DNA from: Cardiobacteriaceae bacterium
GTDB lineage: Bacteria; Pseudomonadota; Gammaproteobacteria; Cardiobacteriales; Cardiobacteriaceae
Reading direction: 5' to 3'
DNA length: 42,687 nucleotides
Assembly: GCA_017484165.1 (NCBI GenBank)
Contig: JAFUTP010000069.1
Location: forward strand, 1 to 42,687
The notes under the pieces were generated by a model. That model had not been told where the DNA came from and made no database searches. It saw nothing but the letters and a program-made list of their open reading frames with translations. This document shows, in pieces, positions 34,846 to 42,687 of the stretch (positions are counted from its first letter, which is position 1; every line of letters starts with the position of its first letter). The position numbers and the translations under genes were made by a program.

Positions 34846-35286
34846 TTAAGAACCGTCAGTGTTTTTGAAATAGGGCGCGGCGTTTATCGAAAATTGGCTA
34901 TCGAGGCGACGAACTTTGCGTTTTTCATAATCGAAAGTTGCCATTTGCGTTGCTGCTCGCGCGATTTTGTTGTTTTTGCCGTCATAAACTTGATATTCCA
35001 AGGTAAAAGTTGCGGCAGTAACTTCGCTTACCAAAATTTCAACCCGCAATTTTTCGCCCAAAAAGGCTTCGTTGAAATATTCCACAAACAAACGCCGCAT
35101 AATCAAGCCGCAGCCGAAACAATCTTGCTCGCCTTTTGCACCGATGGCATCAAGAAAATTAAGTCTTGCTTGATGGAGCAAAGTTACTAAATTGTCGTGT
35201 CCAAGATGTCCGCCGTAGTTGATGTCGCCAATGCGCACCGTAATTAAAGTTGCAAAAGCTTGACTATTAGCTTGTGCTGAATGCAT
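34846..35286 (-). CDS. Acyl-CoA thioesterase (hotdog fold, 4HBT)
   Basis: A 146-residue hotdog protein: VRIGDINYGGHLGHDNLVTL carries the catalytic Asp and helix, followed by LHQARLNFLDAIGA, then FVEYFNEAFLGEKLRVEILV, and the closing ARAATQMATFDYEKRKV. The family hydrolyses acyl-CoA thioesters. The exact chain length cannot be deduced. It sits 41 bp downstream of tsaB and 3 bp upstream of a GTPase gene, on the same strand. Confidence 0.88.
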   Translation of the reverse strand: MHSAQANSQAFATLITVRIGDINYGGHLGHDNLVTLLHQARLNFLDAIGAKGEQDCFGCGLIMRRLFVEYFNEAFLGEKLRVEILVSEVTAATFTLEYQVYDGKNNKIARAATQMATFDYEKRKVRRLDSQFSINAAPYFKNTDGS

Positions 35287-35327
35287 TTTTTATCCTTCAA
35301 TTTTTTTATAAATGTTTTGAAATTTGG

Positions 35328-36020
35328 TTACCGCTTCGGTTTGTCGGCAACTTCATTACGCAGATAGTTTAATAAAACACTCTCACGGCAAGTCTGCCAA
35401 GAAACTAAATTAAGCAGGGAAAAAGCTTTTTCGGCATTCGGTAAAAGTTCAGGAAAAATAAATTCCGCTTTATCAGAGAGAAAATCCTGTGATAAATAAA
35501 CCGTTGCGGAACCGAGTATGAGCGCATTTTTCGTATTCGCAAGCTCTTCAAAATCTTGTTGATTTAATAATTTATCCGCCGCGATTTGCCGTAATTCACC
35601 ATTACAAACCTGATATTGCCCGCAGTAAATCTCGCTCATTCGGGCATCAAGGCAGGGGAGAATTATTTGATTTTCAGCCGCCGATATTTTTTCTGCCGCA
35701 AGGAGAGCTAAACTAGAAACTACGCCGAGTGGTAAATCACCCGCAATCGCCAAAGCACTCGCTGCCGCTGCCGCAACTCGCAAGCCCGTAAATCCACCAG
35801 GTCCAATTCCGACAATTACCGCTTCCAAATCAGCAATATCAATAGCAGCTTCTTTTAGCATCTCATCAATCAAATAGAGCAGAACTTCGGTGTGTTTTGC
35901 ACCGTTATCAGGACGGAAAAAACGGGAAATAATTTTGTTACCGTCAATTTGCAGAGCACAACTGGCATTTTGAGTTGAAGTATCAAGTGCGAGTAATGGT
36001 TGGTTGAAATTTAATTCCAT
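35328..36020 (-). CDS. tsaB: tRNA threonylcarbamoyladenosine biosynthesis protein TsaB
   Basis: A partner of TsaD and TsaE in making t6A37 of tRNAs that read ANN codons. The 230-residue ASKHA-fold protein shows LLALDTSTQNASCALQI, a conserved GAKHTEVLLYLIDEML, and AVIVGIGPGGFTGLRVAAAA, all typical. The C-terminal third is poorly conserved, as usual. It heads a minus-strand operon with a thioesterase and two GTPases. The upstream gap contains a REP-like repeat. Confidence 0.95.
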   Translation of the reverse strand: MELNFNQPLLALDTSTQNASCALQIDGNKIISRFFRPDNGAKHTEVLLYLIDEMLKEAAIDIADLEAVIVGIGPGGFTGLRVAAAAASALAIAGDLPLGVVSSLALLAAEKISAAENQIILPCLDARMSEIYCGQYQVCNGELRQIAADKLLNQQDFEELANTKNALILGSATVYLSQDFLSDKAEFIFPELLPNAEKAFSLLNLVSWQTCRESVLLNYLRNEVADKPKR

Positions 36021-36075
36021 AGAAGTATTTTTGAGAGAATATGCAAAATTGTTTATTGGGTATATACAAAAGGTT

Positions 36076-36154
36076 GTGTCTAAAAATGCGTCATTTTGAG
36101 CCGTAGGCGAAAAATCTCTATTGGCAGATTCTTCGCTGTGTTCAAGATGACGAG
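36076..36154. repeat. REP-like stem-loop repeat, copy C
   Basis: Starts tgtctaaaaatgcgtcattt and ends gttcaagatgacgag, with the same ggcaga core as the copies at 25724 and 27711. It lies between the divergent tsaB and azlC genes. Confidence 0.8.
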
Positions 36155-36217
36155 GGTAAAAAAAATAGAATTACCCTAAATAGATGCGCCCTTAAATCAA
36201 CAAGATATTAAATAAAA

Positions 36218-36928
36218 ATGGACATAAAAACCTTAAAAACCGCTTTTCATTTATCAATTCCCGTTTTAATGGGCTATATTCCGCTGGCGATGGCTTTTGC
36301 CGTATCTTGGTGTCAAGCTGATTTGCCCATTGTTTTGGCTTTGCTTGCCAGCTTGATTGTTTATGCGGGATCAGGTCAATTTTTATTAGTCGGATTATTA
36401 GCGGTTAGCACTCCGATTATTTCCATAATTATTGCCACTCTTGCGGTTAATTTAAGGCATATTTTTTACGGTTTATCATTTCCGAAAGATAGCTTTAACG
36501 GGCATAAATTTCTTTTGTCGTATTGCGTTTTTGCCTTAACCGATGAGGCTTTTTCTTTGATTTCTAGTTTAGATAAAAAAGCGGATTATCGACTTATCTT
36601 TTTTATTTCCCTCTTATGTCATTTTTATTGGGTTGTTGGCACAATTTTAGGTCTTATTCTCGGAGAATTTATACCTAAAAATATAAACGGTTTTGAATTT
36701 TCTTTAACCGCATTATTTGTGGTGATGTCGCTGAATTATTTACGCTACAAAAAATTGCGTCCTGCCTGCTTTATCGGCACGATTTCGGCGGTTTTTGCGT
36801 TATTTATAGTGTTTTTGTGTAATACAAGTAGCAATAATTTCCCCGCAATTGCGATTTGTATTCTACTCTTTCTATTATTTATCATACCTCGTCGCTATAT
36901 TTTTCACTACTCTGGCAGTCAAAAATGA
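36218..36928 (+). CDS. azlC: AzlC family branched-chain amino acid exporter, large subunit
   Basis: A 236-residue inner-membrane protein with about six to eight helices. It starts AFHLSIPVLMGYIPLAMAFA and has VYAGSGQFLLVGLLAV and the AVNLRHIFYGLSF block that define the AzlC/YgaZ family. Together with AzlD it exports branched-chain amino acids. The stop overlaps the next ATG (ATGA), marking a two-gene operon. The gene is AT-rich but normal for the region. Confidence 0.93.
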   Translation: MDIKTLKTAFHLSIPVLMGYIPLAMAFAVSWCQADLPIVLALLASLIVYAGSGQFLLVGLLAVSTPIISIIIATLAVNLRHIFYGLSFPKDSFNGHKFLLSYCVFALTDEAFSLISSLDKKADYRLIFFISLLCHFYWVVGTILGLILGEFIPKNINGFEFSLTALFVVMSLNYLRYKKLRPACFIGTISAVFALFIVFLCNTSSNNFPAIAICILLFLLFIIPRRYIFHYSGSQK

Positions 36929-37329
36929 TTATTCATAATTCCATCGATACGGTAATAAATCAAGATTATTTTCTAAATAATATCCTTCCAGAAAAAGGAA
37001 ATTATTATTTCATAAGCGCAATAATATTGGCAGCTCTTGCGACAGTTTTTTTACGCTCTTTGCCATTTTTATTGCTTAAAAAAGTCGAAAAATATAAAGC
37101 GCAAATTGATTTTATTGCTGCGGTAATGCCTGCGGGAATTATGCTAATTTTGGCAGCATATTGTTTGTTTTTTTCAGTGAGAAAGGGCAGTTTTTTAGAA
37201 ATTACGGTAAGCTTTATTTCATTATTTATCTTGATTTTTGCCGAATATCGCCTGCATCGTCCCGTATTTAGTATCTTGCTGGGATTATTTATTTATGTTA
37301 TGGGACAAAGTTTTATTGCAATACATTAA
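36925..37329 (+). CDS. azlD: AzlD family branched-chain amino acid exporter, small subunit
   Basis: 134 residues with four membrane helices. After a short hydrophilic leader come ISAIILAALATVFLRSLPFL, the AAVMPAGIMLILAAY block and a closing FSILLGLFIYVMGQSF. The ATG at 36925 overlaps the azlC stop and is preferred to an earlier in-frame codon inside azlC. It is the partner of AzlC. Confidence 0.9.
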   Translation: MIIHNSIDTVINQDYFLNNILPEKGNYYFISAIILAALATVFLRSLPFLLLKKVEKYKAQIDFIAAVMPAGIMLILAAYCLFFSVRKGSFLEITVSFISLFILIFAEYRLHRPVFSILLGLFIYVMGQSFIAIH

Positions 37330-37419
37330 AAAATGTCAAGTGTTTCATAAATAAATAATTGAAGCAACTTGCAAATTCTGCGACAATTTTTGTTCGTCAA
37401 AATAAAAATGCGACAAAAA

Positions 37420-37448
37420 TTGTCCCAGTGCGGCAAAATCTGTATAAT
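37420..37448 (+). promoter_or_regulatory. Sigma-70-type promoter for the nitronate-monooxygenase-like gene
   Basis: TTGTCC, a 17-nt spacer and a perfect TATAAT. The predicted start near 37455 lies after an earlier in-frame ATG (37408), which supports the ATG at 37501 as the true start. Confidence 0.7.
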
Positions 37449-37500
37449 CGCGACAATTTTTTTCACATTGATTTCAATCTTCTTACATTTTTTACTATTT

Positions 37501-38514
37501 ATGGCTTTTGTATCATCAGATTTGAGTGATTATTTGCAGTTTTCTATGCCGATTTGGCAAGCACCACTGCCGTTTGAAATTATTTCTGCTGAATTTTCAG
37601 GACAAATTTCTGACACAGGCGGTGTCGGAATTATCCGAGTGGGCGAAGCTGAAACCGCGGCAAATCTCGAAGAAAAACTGCAAAAATATTCAAAAAAACA
37701 TAAAAATCCCGCAATTTGCTTTACTCACCGTCTTCCGCATTATTCCGAATTCAAAAAATCAAATAGCCAGCATTTTGAACAACTTGCAAGACAATACTCC
37801 ATAGAAAGTATTGCGAATGGAGACAATTTCCTTGATTTACTAGACACCGCGCTTGGCTTTTCACCGCGGCTGGTCGGCTTTGCAAATGGTATTCCCGACC
37901 GTGATGTTTTAAGCTTTATCCGTAATTCAGGTGCTTTGACATTTGCAGTTTGTCATTCCTTGATGGAGGCTTTAACAGCGGAAGAATACGGCATATCCTG
38001 TGTCGTTTTACAAGGAACGGAAGCGGGCGGCGAGCAATTTCATTTTGCAAACAATTTGCCCGTAGAGCGTCAAAGTGGCTTGATACTTCTGCAACAATTA
38101 CGGCAATTGTCGAATATGCCGATTATTTTGTGGTCTCCGATAGCGCACGGTGCGGATATCGTTTCAGCGATAATTTTGGGAGCACAGGCGGTGATGGTAG
38201 ATAGAATTCTTGTTCGTTCGGCACTTTCCGAAAATGCGAGAAAGTATCTAGATAGTAAGACAGAATACGATTTACGCTGTGATACGCAATACACTGCACG
38301 CAAAATGCGCTACATTCCTGCGGAAAATGCAACTGTCTTACATTTGCCTGATATATCTTCAATTGAAAGAGAAATAATCGCAAGTGAATATTTACGGGCA
38401 AATCCAGAGCAAATTCCATATCCAGTATGTGTAAATAACAGCAATTTACCGACAAAATTATCAGAGCTTTTTGCAACTTTAAGCCAGCAAGCAGGAGAAA
38501 TTTTGCAAAGATGA
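37501..38514 (+). CDS. Nitronate monooxygenase / 2-nitropropane dioxygenase-like protein
   Basis: A flavin-dependent TIM-barrel protein of 337 residues. Family marks are MPIWQAPLPFEIISAEFSGQ at the start, ISDTGGVGIIRVGE, CVVLQGTEAGGE (the phosphate/FMN-binding block, usually VxQGxEAGGH), and GAQAVMVDRILVRS. The catalytic His after EAGG is replaced by Glu (EAGGEQF), so the usual substrate may differ. The start at 37501 fits both the upstream promoter and the family N terminus; translation from 37369 or 37408 would add an improbable hydrophobic segment. Its stop overlaps the mnmC start (ATGA). Confidence 0.8.
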   Translation: MAFVSSDLSDYLQFSMPIWQAPLPFEIISAEFSGQISDTGGVGIIRVGEAETAANLEEKLQKYSKKHKNPAICFTHRLPHYSEFKKSNSQHFEQLARQYSIESIANGDNFLDLLDTALGFSPRLVGFANGIPDRDVLSFIRNSGALTFAVCHSLMEALTAEEYGISCVVLQGTEAGGEQFHFANNLPVERQSGLILLQQLRQLSNMPIILWSPIAHGADIVSAIILGAQAVMVDRILVRSALSENARKYLDSKTEYDLRCDTQYTARKMRYIPAENATVLHLPDISSIEREIIASEYLRANPEQIPYPVCVNNSNLPTKLSELFATLSQQAGEILQR

Positions 38515-40358
38515 TTCTTGAATACGCAGATATTAGTTTTGATGAGCAGCAGGTCAAAAGTAATACTTATGACGACATATATTTCAACGCTGATGGAATT
38601 TCAGAGAGTCAAGCTGTTTTTATCGAAGGTAATAAATTAGTCCAGAGATGGAAGAAATTGCCGCGCCATAGTCGTTTTACGATTGCGGAAATTGGTTTTG
38701 GAACGGGACTTAATTTTTTCACTACCGCCTCGGAGTTCTTTAAGGAAGCACCAGAAGATGCAATTTTGAGTTACTGCGCGGTGGAGAAAAATCCGATAAA
38801 ACTGCAACAGTTGAAAAAATTACATCGCGGTTGGCGGCATCCGCAATTGCGTGAAGCTTTGTATGCACAGTATCCGCACAATCATGCAGGTTTTCATTTA
38901 ATCAAAATTCATCCGCGAATTGATTTAATTTTGCTTTTTGATGAGGCGGAAATTATTTTGCCTGAACTTGCCGCAAGAGTCGATGCATGGTTTTTAGACG
39001 GATTTGCACCGAGTAAAAATCCTGATTGCTGGACGGCATACTTAGCAAAAATTATGGCAAGCAAAAGTTGGAGAGGCACAACTTTGGCAACTTTTTCCGT
39101 TGCAGGTAGCGTGCGGGAAAATCTACAAGAAGCAGGATTTTCCGTGCATAAAGTGCCAGGATTCGGTGATAAAAAAGAAATGCTTGTTGGCGAATATCGC
39201 AATTCCAACAAAAATGATGCTTTTTGGACGGATTTACCAGTGCCGAAACAGACGGTTGCCAGAAGAGTGGCAGTTGTCGGAGCTGGATTTGCTGGTGCAA
39301 CGGTTGCAAATAGTTTGGCAGAAAAAGGTGTTCAAGTAGATGTTTTTCACGATCCGAAAAAATATCCGCCAGCTAGTGCTGTGCCGCTTGCAATTCCATA
39401 TTTTCAACCGTCCTTGGTGGATACACCGATGCGGCGTTTGCATTTGCAATCTTGGTTACATTCTAATCGCATTTTATCTTGGATTAGCCGTGATGTGAAA
39501 ATTTGGCAACCGCAGGCAATTACACTAGAAGCACTTGATGAAGTTGCAAGATTACGGCATAGAAGAATTTTCCAGCAGAAACTGTTAAATGACGATTATT
39601 GGCAACTTGATGCAAATGACAATATTGTTTTTTACGGTAGCGGAGTAATTCGTCCGCCGCAATTGATTAGATATTTGCTAAATCACGATAATATTATTGT
39701 TAAAAATGCAGCGATATCAAATTTGCATGAATTAGAACATTACGGATACGATGCGATTGTGTTAGCAACGGCATATCACAGTGAATTATTGCCAGCGAGA
39801 TATGCTTCGTTATTAAAACCGCTGTTTGGTCAAGCAGTTATTGTGAAAGCTGAATTTCAACCATCGGTAACATGTAACCGTTATAGTATTCTGCCAAGTC
39901 CAGATGGAAAACATGCATATGTTGGTTCAATATATGCACCGAATGAATTACAAACAACCGCAAATCTGCAATATAGGCAAGAACTTATGCAAGTGTTTGC
40001 GGGAACTTATCCAAATAAAAAATTTGAACATAGTGAAGATTTTGCAGCTATCCGCGCTTCTTCATCTGATTATTTTCCGTTTATTGGACCAATGCCGCAA
40101 GCGGAAGAAGTTATCAATGATTACGGTATTTGGAGTAAAGATAGAAATATTCCTGTCAATGCTCCGATGCAGTATGCTGAACCAATTTGTTATATGCATA
40201 GCGGTTTGGGAAGCAAGGGAAGTTTGACTTCATTTTTAGGCGGAGATATTTTGGCTGCAATGATTTGCGGGATTGCACTGCCAATTCCAGCTTCGCTTTT
40301 GCCGAATATATTACCTGTTCGTAGTATTATTCGCCAGATAGTAAGAGGAACAAGCTGA
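38511..40358 (+). CDS. mnmC: Bifunctional tRNA mnm5s2U34 enzyme MnmC
   Basis: It completes the 5-methylaminomethyl-2-thiouridine modification at the wobble base. The C-terminal FAD domain removes the carboxymethyl group and the N-terminal domain methylates the product. The 615 residues show the methyltransferase part first (IAEIGFGTGLNFF near 61-73, DAWFLDGFAPSKNPDCW near 158-174). The Rossmann FAD motif VAVVGAGFAGATVANSLAEK follows near 250, and HSGLGSKGSLTSFLGGD near the end. Its ATG overlaps the previous stop by 4 bp. Both domains look intact. Confidence 0.95.
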   Translation: MILEYADISFDEQQVKSNTYDDIYFNADGISESQAVFIEGNKLVQRWKKLPRHSRFTIAEIGFGTGLNFFTTASEFFKEAPEDAILSYCAVEKNPIKLQQLKKLHRGWRHPQLREALYAQYPHNHAGFHLIKIHPRIDLILLFDEAEIILPELAARVDAWFLDGFAPSKNPDCWTAYLAKIMASKSWRGTTLATFSVAGSVRENLQEAGFSVHKVPGFGDKKEMLVGEYRNSNKNDAFWTDLPVPKQTVARRVAVVGAGFAGATVANSLAEKGVQVDVFHDPKKYPPASAVPLAIPYFQPSLVDTPMRRLHLQSWLHSNRILSWISRDVKIWQPQAITLEALDEVARLRHRRIFQQKLLNDDYWQLDANDNIVFYGSGVIRPPQLIRYLLNHDNIIVKNAAISNLHELEHYGYDAIVLATAYHSELLPARYASLLKPLFGQAVIVKAEFQPSVTCNRYSILPSPDGKHAYVGSIYAPNELQTTANLQYRQELMQVFAGTYPNKKFEHSEDFAAIRASSSDYFPFIGPMPQAEEVINDYGIWSKDRNIPVNAPMQYAEPICYMHSGLGSKGSLTSFLGGDILAAMICGIALPIPASLLPNILPVRSIIRQIVRGTS

Positions 40359-40406
40359 TGCTTGTTGTATTGAACTTGTTAAGTTAAAAATAAAAGGGAA
40401 TAAAAA

Positions 40407-40955
40407 GTGAAAGCAATAATAATTATTGTCGCGATGTGCGCCGCGTATTATGGATTGAATTACTTCACACTTTCACAGGCAGCGATAGAAAGAATGGTTA
40501 AAAAAACATATATGCCATCAAAGGAAAGGGTTGAAGAACTTTGTTCATTTATTATACCAACAACAGAAGTTAATTATGTTGTGAAGGTAAATGATCATCA
40601 AGATGAGATTGCATCTAAATCAGCAGATACTTTGTGTAATTATTGGAAGTCATATGTTCCAAAAGGAAAAATTGATTGGCAAGATGTTACTGTGAAAAAG
40701 GTGAAAGTTGACAAAATAAATCAATTTCCTTATAATGCTGCCAACGCTGAAATTGATGTAAACTTGCGATATCAGGTTACTGGACATAGAATGAATAAAA
40801 CTACTCGCAAAAATGAGAAGTTTATTGATGTTATAACGATACACAGAACCGAAAAATTGCAATATCGTCGTGGATTTATGGGGGGGTATGAATATGTTAA
40901 AATTGATGGTCGCGATGAAGTTACTCGTCCAGAAGAGAAAAAGCGTCGCTACTAG
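40407..40955 (+). CDS. Hypothetical membrane-anchored protein
   Basis: Begins with GTG at 40407 after aaaggga. The 182 residues have a single N-terminal hydrophobic segment (AIIIIVAMCAAYYGLNYF) that could be a signal anchor. A Lys/Asp-rich domain with predicted beta strands follows: VNYVVKVNDHQDEIASKSAD, ANAEIDVNLRYQVTGHR, KFIDVITIHRTEKLQYRRGF. The C terminus is basic. It probably faces the periplasm. I recognise no family. It lies between mnmC and dps. Confidence 0.65.
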   Translation: MKAIIIIVAMCAAYYGLNYFTLSQAAIERMVKKTYMPSKERVEELCSFIIPTTEVNYVVKVNDHQDEIASKSADTLCNYWKSYVPKGKIDWQDVTVKKVKVDKINQFPYNAANAEIDVNLRYQVTGHRMNKTTRKNEKFIDVITIHRTEKLQYRRGFMGGYEYVKIDGRDEVTRPEEKKRRY

Positions 40956-40991
40956 AATTTGAATTTTTTGTTATAAATGAAGGAATATCCT

Positions 40992-41420
40992 ATGGAAACT
41001 AAACTTGTTGAAGCTTTGCATAAATTACTTGCAGATACATATGCTTTGTATATTAAAACGCAAAATTATCACTGGAATGTGGTTGATGTAAATTTTTATT
41101 CTCTGCATAAACTTTTTGAAGAACAATATTCTGATTTAGCTGAAGCAATTGATGAGATAGCTGAACAAATTAGAAAATTGGATCATAATGTAACCGCATC
41201 TTTATCAGAATTTTCAAAACTTACTTCAATATATGAACCGATAAAGTCATCTAATGCTGTTGATTTATTGCAAGATTTAATGAAAGATAATCAAACATTG
41301 ATTGCGAGTTGTAAAGCGGTTATTGCTGTTGGTGAGGGAAGCACAACTGCTGATTTAGTTGCTGAAAGAATAGCTCAACATGAAAAAAATATTTGGTTTT
41401 TGAAATCTTCTATTAAATAA
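40992..41420 (+). CDS. dps: Dps family DNA-protection/ferritin-like protein
   Basis: A mini-ferritin that forms 12-mers and oxidises iron with peroxide. The 142 residues keep the inter-subunit ferroxidase set with the family's spacing: H27 (NYHWNV), H39, D54 and E58 (EAIDEIAEQIR). The ATG at 40992 with aagga 7 nt upstream is preferred over an ATG 15 bp earlier. The N terminus is short, without the lysine tail that some members use to bind DNA. Confidence 0.92.
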   Translation: METKLVEALHKLLADTYALYIKTQNYHWNVVDVNFYSLHKLFEEQYSDLAEAIDEIAEQIRKLDHNVTASLSEFSKLTSIYEPIKSSNAVDLLQDLMKDNQTLIASCKAVIAVGEGSTTADLVAERIAQHEKNIWFLKSSIK

Positions 41421-41915
<495 letters not shown>

Positions 41916-41947
41916 AAATTTTCAGATGTTTTTGTATATCAGTGAAA

Positions 41948-41972
41948 AGCCGCCAAAAAATGGCGACTTTTT
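41948..41972 (+). terminator. Probable terminator after the helix-hairpin-helix gene
   Basis: agccgcc-aaaaaat-ggcgact followed by T5 is a 7-bp stem with one mismatch. Confidence 0.65.
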
Positions 41973-42048
41973 TAGTAATAGTGCTATGTCGTCGATAAAT
42001 TGTTGTTGATTTAGTCAATCTACATCAAAATTTGTGCTGTTTGTTTAA

Positions 42049-42076
42049 TAACAAAGCGGCAAAGCTGCCACTTTGT
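42049..42076 (-). terminator. Hairpin downstream of the frameshifted edge gene
   Basis: aacaaag...ctttgtt enclosing ggca-aagc-tgcc forms a two-part hairpin directly after the stop of the minus-strand gene. The T run is weak on that strand, so it may be only a partial terminator. Confidence 0.5.
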
Positions 42077-42083
42077 TAGATTA

Positions 42084-42481
42084 CTATTTCAACTTATCAT
42101 CAGCGTAGATATTAAGTCTTGCACTATCTGCTGCTAAACGAACACCATCGATTACTCTAATTCCTTGACCATCGTTGAGATCGTAAGAAAGTATTTCTCT
42201 GCAACAACCAATTGTGTGTTCGGTAACAGTGTATGTTCCATCGCTGTTTGGTGTGTGCATTTCCGTTACATTTCCAAAAACTGCATCTCGCAACAATGAC
42301 AAAGCAAAATCGTATAAAGCTTCACGGGAACTAAAAATAAGTTAGCGAAATCAGCACCAGGTGCATCACTTTGCTGTACTACAACTTTTAATTGATGACG
42401 CTGGTCATCAACAATTAAATCACCTGCATGATCTTCATCTGGCGACAATTCGATTATAGTGGGAAACCTTGTTTCATTCAT
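42084..42481 (-). pseudogene. Unidentified protein gene with frameshift
   Basis: The ATG at 42481 opens MNETRFPTIIELSPDEDHAG, then LKVVVQQSDAPGADFANLF. Near 42333-42337 (A5 on the plus strand) the reading shifts. The original frame ends after 71 residues, while the neighbouring frame continues as SSREALYDFALSLLRDAVFG, then GTYTVTEHTIGCCREILSYD and IYADDKLK to 42084. Adding one base to the A5 run, or removing two, joins both parts into a protein of about 132 residues. It is a frameshift mutation or a homopolymer sequencing error. The family is not recognised; the acidic, soluble character is like that of small immunity-type proteins, but this is only an impression. Confidence 0.65.
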
Positions 42482-42549
42482 TTCTACTTTTTCCCTTGAT
42501 TTGAGTAATGAGAAGTTTGTTTGATTTGTTCAATGAGAAGAAAATCAAA

Positions 42550-42569
42550 AGCGGAGCAAAAACTCCGCT
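42550..42569 (-). terminator. Terminator of the right-edge partial gene
   Basis: agcggag-caaaaa-ctccgct is a perfect 7-bp stem. On the minus strand it is followed by TTTGATTTT, just after the stop at 42584. Confidence 0.8.
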
Positions 42570-42583
42570 GTTTTGCATTTCAT

Positions 42584-42687
42584 TTAACCATAATACCAAG
42601 CAATATTAATGGCATCTGCTAACCAATCATCAAAATTGTTACGAAAATCGTGAAATGGTAGTTCATTTCTATCAATCACTATGACAC
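42584..42687 (-). CDS. C-terminal fragment of a gene cut by the window edge
   Basis: The minus strand is open from the edge to TAA at 42584-42586 and reads VIVIDRNELPFHDFRNNFDD, then WLADAINIAWYYG, a plausible protein end. A terminator follows. The rest lies outside the window and the family is not recognised. Confidence 0.55.
   Translation of the reverse strand, partial: VIVIDRNELPFHDFRNNFDDWLADAINIAWYYG

Noticed and set aside
37369-37500. N-terminal membrane segment for the nitronate-monooxygenase-like protein
   Set aside because: A near-perfect promoter lies inside this stretch and the family N terminus begins at 37501, so the hydrophobic frame is untranslated leader.
38955-38970. gcctgaa in mnmC as an uptake sequence
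   Set aside because: Only the 7-base core matches (ttttgcctgaac); the upstream five bases differ, so it is a chance match.

Overview
The window reads as chromosomal DNA of an AT-rich gammaproteobacterium. SecB, a bifunctional MnmC, glutamyl-Q-tRNA(Asp) synthetase, EttA, YraN/RsmI and RNase R point to Proteobacteria and mostly to Gammaproteobacteria. A Cardiobacteriaceae-like host of the mouth or upper airway would fit, but that is inference. No rRNA, tRNA or CRISPR array was seen.

Layout. 1-615: intergenic repeats. 616-11703: housekeeping genes (rnr, dapE and secB on the minus strand; a frameshifted SMR transporter, ettA, aqpZ, a candidate structured RNA at about 8137-8298, gluQ, a peptidoglycan-binding protein, tgt). 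About 11704-24350: an accessory block with prpF, a CGAA x7 tract in front of an interrupted zinc ribbon/LOTUS-like/PD-(D/E)XK gene, a cold-shock/membrane/DUF3465 fusion, decayed minus-strand genes, three DNA methyltransferases with restriction-type partners (two visibly broken), and glcB. This block carries several copies of the 12-bp DNA uptake sequences of Neisseriaceae (AGGCTGCCTGAA, AGGCAGCCTGAA, AGGCTACCTGAA and near variants). I found no convincing copy in the flanking core genes, so the block was probably taken up from a Kingella/Simonsiella/Eikenella-like relative by transformation.

24516-42687: host genes again: a mevalonate-kinase-like GHMP kinase, a metallophosphoesterase with yraN, rsmI, gmk, a secreted or anchored nuclease, a moxR-DUF58 pair, a tandem pair of DUF697-type membrane GTPases downstream of tsaB and a thioesterase, azlCD, a nitronate-monooxygenase-like gene overlapping mnmC, a dps gene, a secreted helix-hairpin-helix protein, and a frameshifted gene at the right edge. 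Related stem-loop repeats (about 75 bp, with cgtcatt/aatgacg ends) sit between genes at 191, 25724, 27711 and 36076.

The most interesting segment is 12977-15404. A short leader reading frame containing a tetranucleotide tract ends close to the start of a predicted RNA-binding nuclease. By frame arithmetic, losing one repeat would make the leader stop overlap the nuclease start (ATGA). Adding one would stop the leader about 35 nt upstream. That would be a phase-variable translational-coupling switch on a putative RNA-linked defence gene. In this strain the nuclease has an in-frame TAA between its first acidic residue and its D...ExK core, so it is probably off or split.
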